Below are positions 61,679-64,000 of a DNA stretch of 64,000 nt, piece by piece (position 1 is the first letter of the stretch; each line of letters begins with the position of its first letter). The position numbers and the translations under genes were made by a program. The DNA is from Oscillospiraceae bacterium (lineage in GTDB: Bacteria > Bacillota > Clostridia > UBA1381), in assembly GCA_022509025.1 (NCBI GenBank), contig JAFLUB010000001.1, positions 1-64,000 of the forward strand, written 5' to 3'. The notes beneath the pieces were generated by a model, which saw nothing but the letters and a program-made list of their open reading frames with translations, was not told the DNA's origin and made no database searches.

Positions 61679-62938
61679 TCAATATTTCTTTATACCTATA
61701 TCGCTTCTGTGGAATTCGTCCTTAAACGAGATTTTTCCGACAGCCGCATACGCCTTGTCACGTGCTTCGTCGATATTCGCGCCGACTGCGGTAACGCCTA
61801 AAACACGTCCGCCGCTCGTCACGATTTTACCGTCCTTTACAGCTGTTCCCGCATGGAATACGATAACATCACCCGCATTGTCAAGACCCGAAATCTCATA
61901 GCCCTTTTCATAGCTTACAGGATAACCGCCCGACGCCATAACAACGCATACAGCCGCATTATCCTCCCACTCTATCTCAATCTCGTCAAGACGCTCGTCA
62001 ATTATAGCCTCCATGATTTCAACTAAATCTGTCTTTAATCTCGGCAGTACAACCTGTGTTTCAGGGTCACCGAAACGACAGTTGTATTCAATTACCTTAA
62101 CTCCGTTTGCTGTCATCATAAGACCAAAGTAGAGAACGCCCTTGAACGGTCTGCCCTCTCGGGACATTGCTTTTATTGTCGGCAGGAAGATGTTTTCCAT
62201 ACACTCCTTCTGCTTAGCCTCGTCATAAAGTCTTGACGGTGAGAACGTACCCATACCGCCTGTGTTAAGACCCTCATCATTGTCATAAGCGCGCTTGTGG
62301 TCCTGAGCACTGACCATAGGCTTCACGGTTTTTCCGTCCGTGAACGCAAGTACGCTTACCTCGGGGCCTGTTAAAAATTCCTCGATAACCACACGGCTGC
62401 CGCTCTTACCGAACTTGCCGCCGTCAATCATATCGCGCACTGCTTCCTCTGCCTCAGCCAAGTCCTGCGCGATTATAACGCCCTTACCAAGCGCTAGTCC
62501 GTCAGCCTTTATTACAGTCGGGAACGAGTTCTGTTCCTTTATGTACGCAATTGCCGCCGCGCTGTCGTCAAATACCTCATAAGCCGCGGTCGGGATATTA
62601 TACTTTTTCATAAGCTCCTTTGAGAACGCCTTGCTGCCCTCGATAATCGCAGCATTAGCGCGCGGACCGAATGCGCGGATTCCCTCTTTTTCAAGCGCGT
62701 CCACCATACCCATTGCAAGCGGATCGTCAGGCGCTACCATTACGAGGTCAACCGCCTTTTCCTTTGCGAGCGCTACCATGCCCTGAATATCGGTTGCGCT
62801 TACATTCACGCACTCCGCTAACTCCGCAATACCGCCGTTACCGGGCGCGCAGTAAATCTTGTCCACCTTCGGTGACTGCGCTATTTTCCATACAATCGTA
62901 TGCTCGCGTCCGCCGCTGCCTACTACTAATATTTTCAT
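61679..62938 (-). CDS. purD: Phosphoribosylamine-glycine ligase
   Basis: 419 residues from MKILVVGSGGREHT; GGAGGAAA precedes this ATG, and the frame start at 62977 has none. The ATP-grasp domain has VIKADGLALGKGV (about 150), EEFLTGPEVSV, and EYNCRFGDPETQ (about 285). PurD joins phosphoribosylamine and glycine in purine synthesis. No other pur gene is in this window. Confidence 0.97.
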   Translation of the reverse strand: MKILVVGSGGREHTIVWKIAQSPKVDKIYCAPGNGGIAELAECVNVSATDIQGMVALAKEKAVDLVMVAPDDPLAMGMVDALEKEGIRAFGPRANAAIIEGSKAFSKELMKKYNIPTAAYEVFDDSAAAIAYIKEQNSFPTVIKADGLALGKGVIIAQDLAEAEEAVRDMIDGGKFGKSGSRVVIEEFLTGPEVSVLAFTDGKTVKPMVSAQDHKRAYDNDEGLNTGGMGTFSPSRLYDEAKQKECMENIFLPTIKAMSREGRPFKGVLYFGLMMTANGVKVIEYNCRFGDPETQVVLPRLKTDLVEIMEAIIDERLDEIEIEWEDNAAVCVVMASGGYPVSYEKGYEISGLDNAGDVIVFHAGTAVKDGKIVTSGGRVLGVTAVGANIDEARDKAYAAVGKISFKDEFHRSDIGIKKY

Positions 62939-62979
62939 AAAAATTTCCTCCGTTTCAAACCGAATATAGTCATGCATAC

Positions 62980-64000
62980 TTAATTGCTGCCATATGTCTG
63001 AGTCATTGAATATGCAAACGCGTCAATGTCCTCAACCTCATCTTTTTTATCAAACATTCCTATAGTTCCTCTACCAGCTTTTGTTACTTCGCAGAAATAC
63101 CAATGCTCCGAGTCCATGATGTCATTTTCGGCTGTAAAATATCTCGGCTCGCCTTTTTCGGATACAATAACTCCCAAATACTTACACTGAACAAGACTAT
63201 CCGCATCGTTGAATATGACAACGCCCATTTTAATTCCGTTTTCACCATCAAGACAAGTTACTCCCTCAAAAACAGTATCAGCGTCAATCCCTGCCGACTC
63301 AGCTGCTCCGGCAAGATATTTAACTACTGCGTCATCACCTGAAAGGTCTTCCGGTATTTCATATGTAGTTTCAGACTCCATAGCAATTTCTAAAGCATAA
63401 GCCGCAACTGTCTTGTCCCATACTCCAAATACTATATCCGCAAACTTTGCATATGAGTCTAAGTCTTCATATGAGCCTAAATTTCCATAAATTGTATCAC
63501 TGTTTTCAAAAATATACTGAGGCAAAGTCGACTGTTCAAAATCATAACGTATTAGCTCTTTTTTACTATTCAATGTGTTTGTATCTGTCTCTGTAAATTG
63601 GATTCTATCCTGATTTGTAGGAGCAGGTGTAGATTTAGGAGTAGGCGTAGATTCAGGTGATTTAGTTGGCTCAGCGTTAGTTATTATAACACTTTGTGTT
63701 TCACCATCCCATAAAACATCTGCGTCAAAGCTTTCAGATATAGCTCTTACAGGAACAAGAGTTCTTTCACCTATAATTTGAGCCGGAACATCAAGTTCAA
63801 CGGCTGTTCCGTTTTTGTATAGTGTATTGCTGTCAATTGTAATTTCTACCGTATCGTCTCCCTTTACGGCTGACGCTGTTCTTGTGTCCTGATCCCATGT
63901 CACCTCAGCGCCAAGCGCCTCAAATATTGCGCGCATAGGCACAAGCGTTCTCTCACTCTCTATTATAGGATTTACATCAAAATCAAGCTGTTCCCCGTCA
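62980..64000 (-). CDS. CuAO-N-domain surface protein, N-terminus beyond window
   Basis: The frame is open to the right edge, so the start is outside. The visible part has stalk repeats with LVPMRAIFEALGAEVTWDQ and LVPVRAISESFDADVLWDG (first 90 residues), a Pro/Thr linker with STPTPKSTPAPT, then about 200 residues of an acidic globular domain ending in SMTQTYGSN that I do not recognise. Position just before purD, 41 bases away, suggests co-transcription with the operon downstream. Confidence 0.75.
   Translation of the reverse strand, partial: DGEQLDFDVNPIIESERTLVPMRAIFEALGAEVTWDQDTRTASAVKGDDTVEITIDSNTLYKNGTAVELDVPAQIIGERTLVPVRAISESFDADVLWDGETQSVIITNAEPTKSPESTPTPKSTPAPTNQDRIQFTETDTNTLNSKKELIRYDFEQSTLPQYIFENSDTIYGNLGSYEDLDSYAKFADIVFGVWDKTVAAYALEIAMESETTYEIPEDLSGDDAVVKYLAGAAESAGIDADTVFEGVTCLDGENGIKMGVVIFNDADSLVQCKYLGVIVSEKGEPRYFTAENDIMDSEHWYFCEVTKAGRGTIGMFDKKDEVEDIDAFAYSMTQTYGSN

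Overview
The window reads as chromosome of an anaerobic, Gram-positive, spore-lineage member of the Clostridia (Bacillota), most likely a gut or plant-fibre-associated species that attacks pectic galactan. The grounds are a GerMN-domain protein, a YlmC/YmxH PRC-barrel protein, the MurT/GatD lipid II amidation pair, NrdR, QueH, three S-layer homology domains, a dockerin, a cohesin-like domain, several copper-amine-oxidase-N-type surface modules, a GH53 galactanase with an oligosaccharide ABC importer, strong Shine-Dalgarno sites and consensus TTGACA/TATAAT promoters with 17-base spacers. A Monoglobus-like or Oscillospiria affiliation is a guess, not shown by the sequence. Nearly all genes lie on the minus strand; the plus-strand genes are transaldolase, queH, tRNA-Asp, a HAD phosphatase and gdhA.

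Layout. 1-3350: GerMN lipoprotein-like gene, TSCPD protein, transaldolase, then a decayed stretch with a duplicated gene tail, an IS1182-like transposase fragment and a DUF6514 gene. 3354-5103: ECF sigma factor, DUF4367 anti-sigma and small secreted protein in one operon. 5359-9869: surface cluster with a CuAO-N plus cohesin-like protein, an SLH protein with a duplicated module, and a dockerin protein. 10080-13129: RsuA-type pseudouridine synthase and a polar amino-acid ABC importer. 13437-22051: mnmE, PHP phosphoesterase, nrdR, ylmC, polysaccharide flippase, Ig-like/glucosaminidase protein, gatD, murT. 22245-31740: queH, DUF218 protein, mgtE, tRNA-Asp, ridA, a membrane glycosyltransferase-like protein, a SWIM/SNF2 helicase and a HAD phosphatase. 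31848-40922: one 3024-residue secreted protein joining a beta-helix-like head, many Ig-like repeats and a late subtilisin domain. 41104-49240: MATE transporter behind a peptide-leader attenuator, tRNA-Lys, beta-helix protein, gdhA, a corrinoid-activation-type ATPase and a polysaccharide deacetylase. 49505-58144: sugar ABC importer, GH53 galactanase, secreted M3-like metallopeptidase and a PadR-controlled membrane protein. 58274-64000: tightly packed operon with TIGR04076, NUDIX, methyltransferase, dCMP deaminase, CuAO-domain protein, purD and a partial CuAO-domain protein.

How the parts fit: the window is rich in cell-surface biology (wall amidation, wall hydrolysis, SLH anchoring, cohesin/dockerin, galactan cleavage and uptake, a giant adhesin-protease) mixed with housekeeping genes. 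Recurrent non-coding structure is notable: a dispersed folded element with compensatory base changes (13171, 25777 and shorter relatives), a repeated 5' leader hairpin carrying the Shine-Dalgarno site in front of four unrelated genes, a terminator-like hairpin that buries the ylmC ribosome-binding site, and a leader-peptide attenuator upstream of the MATE pump.
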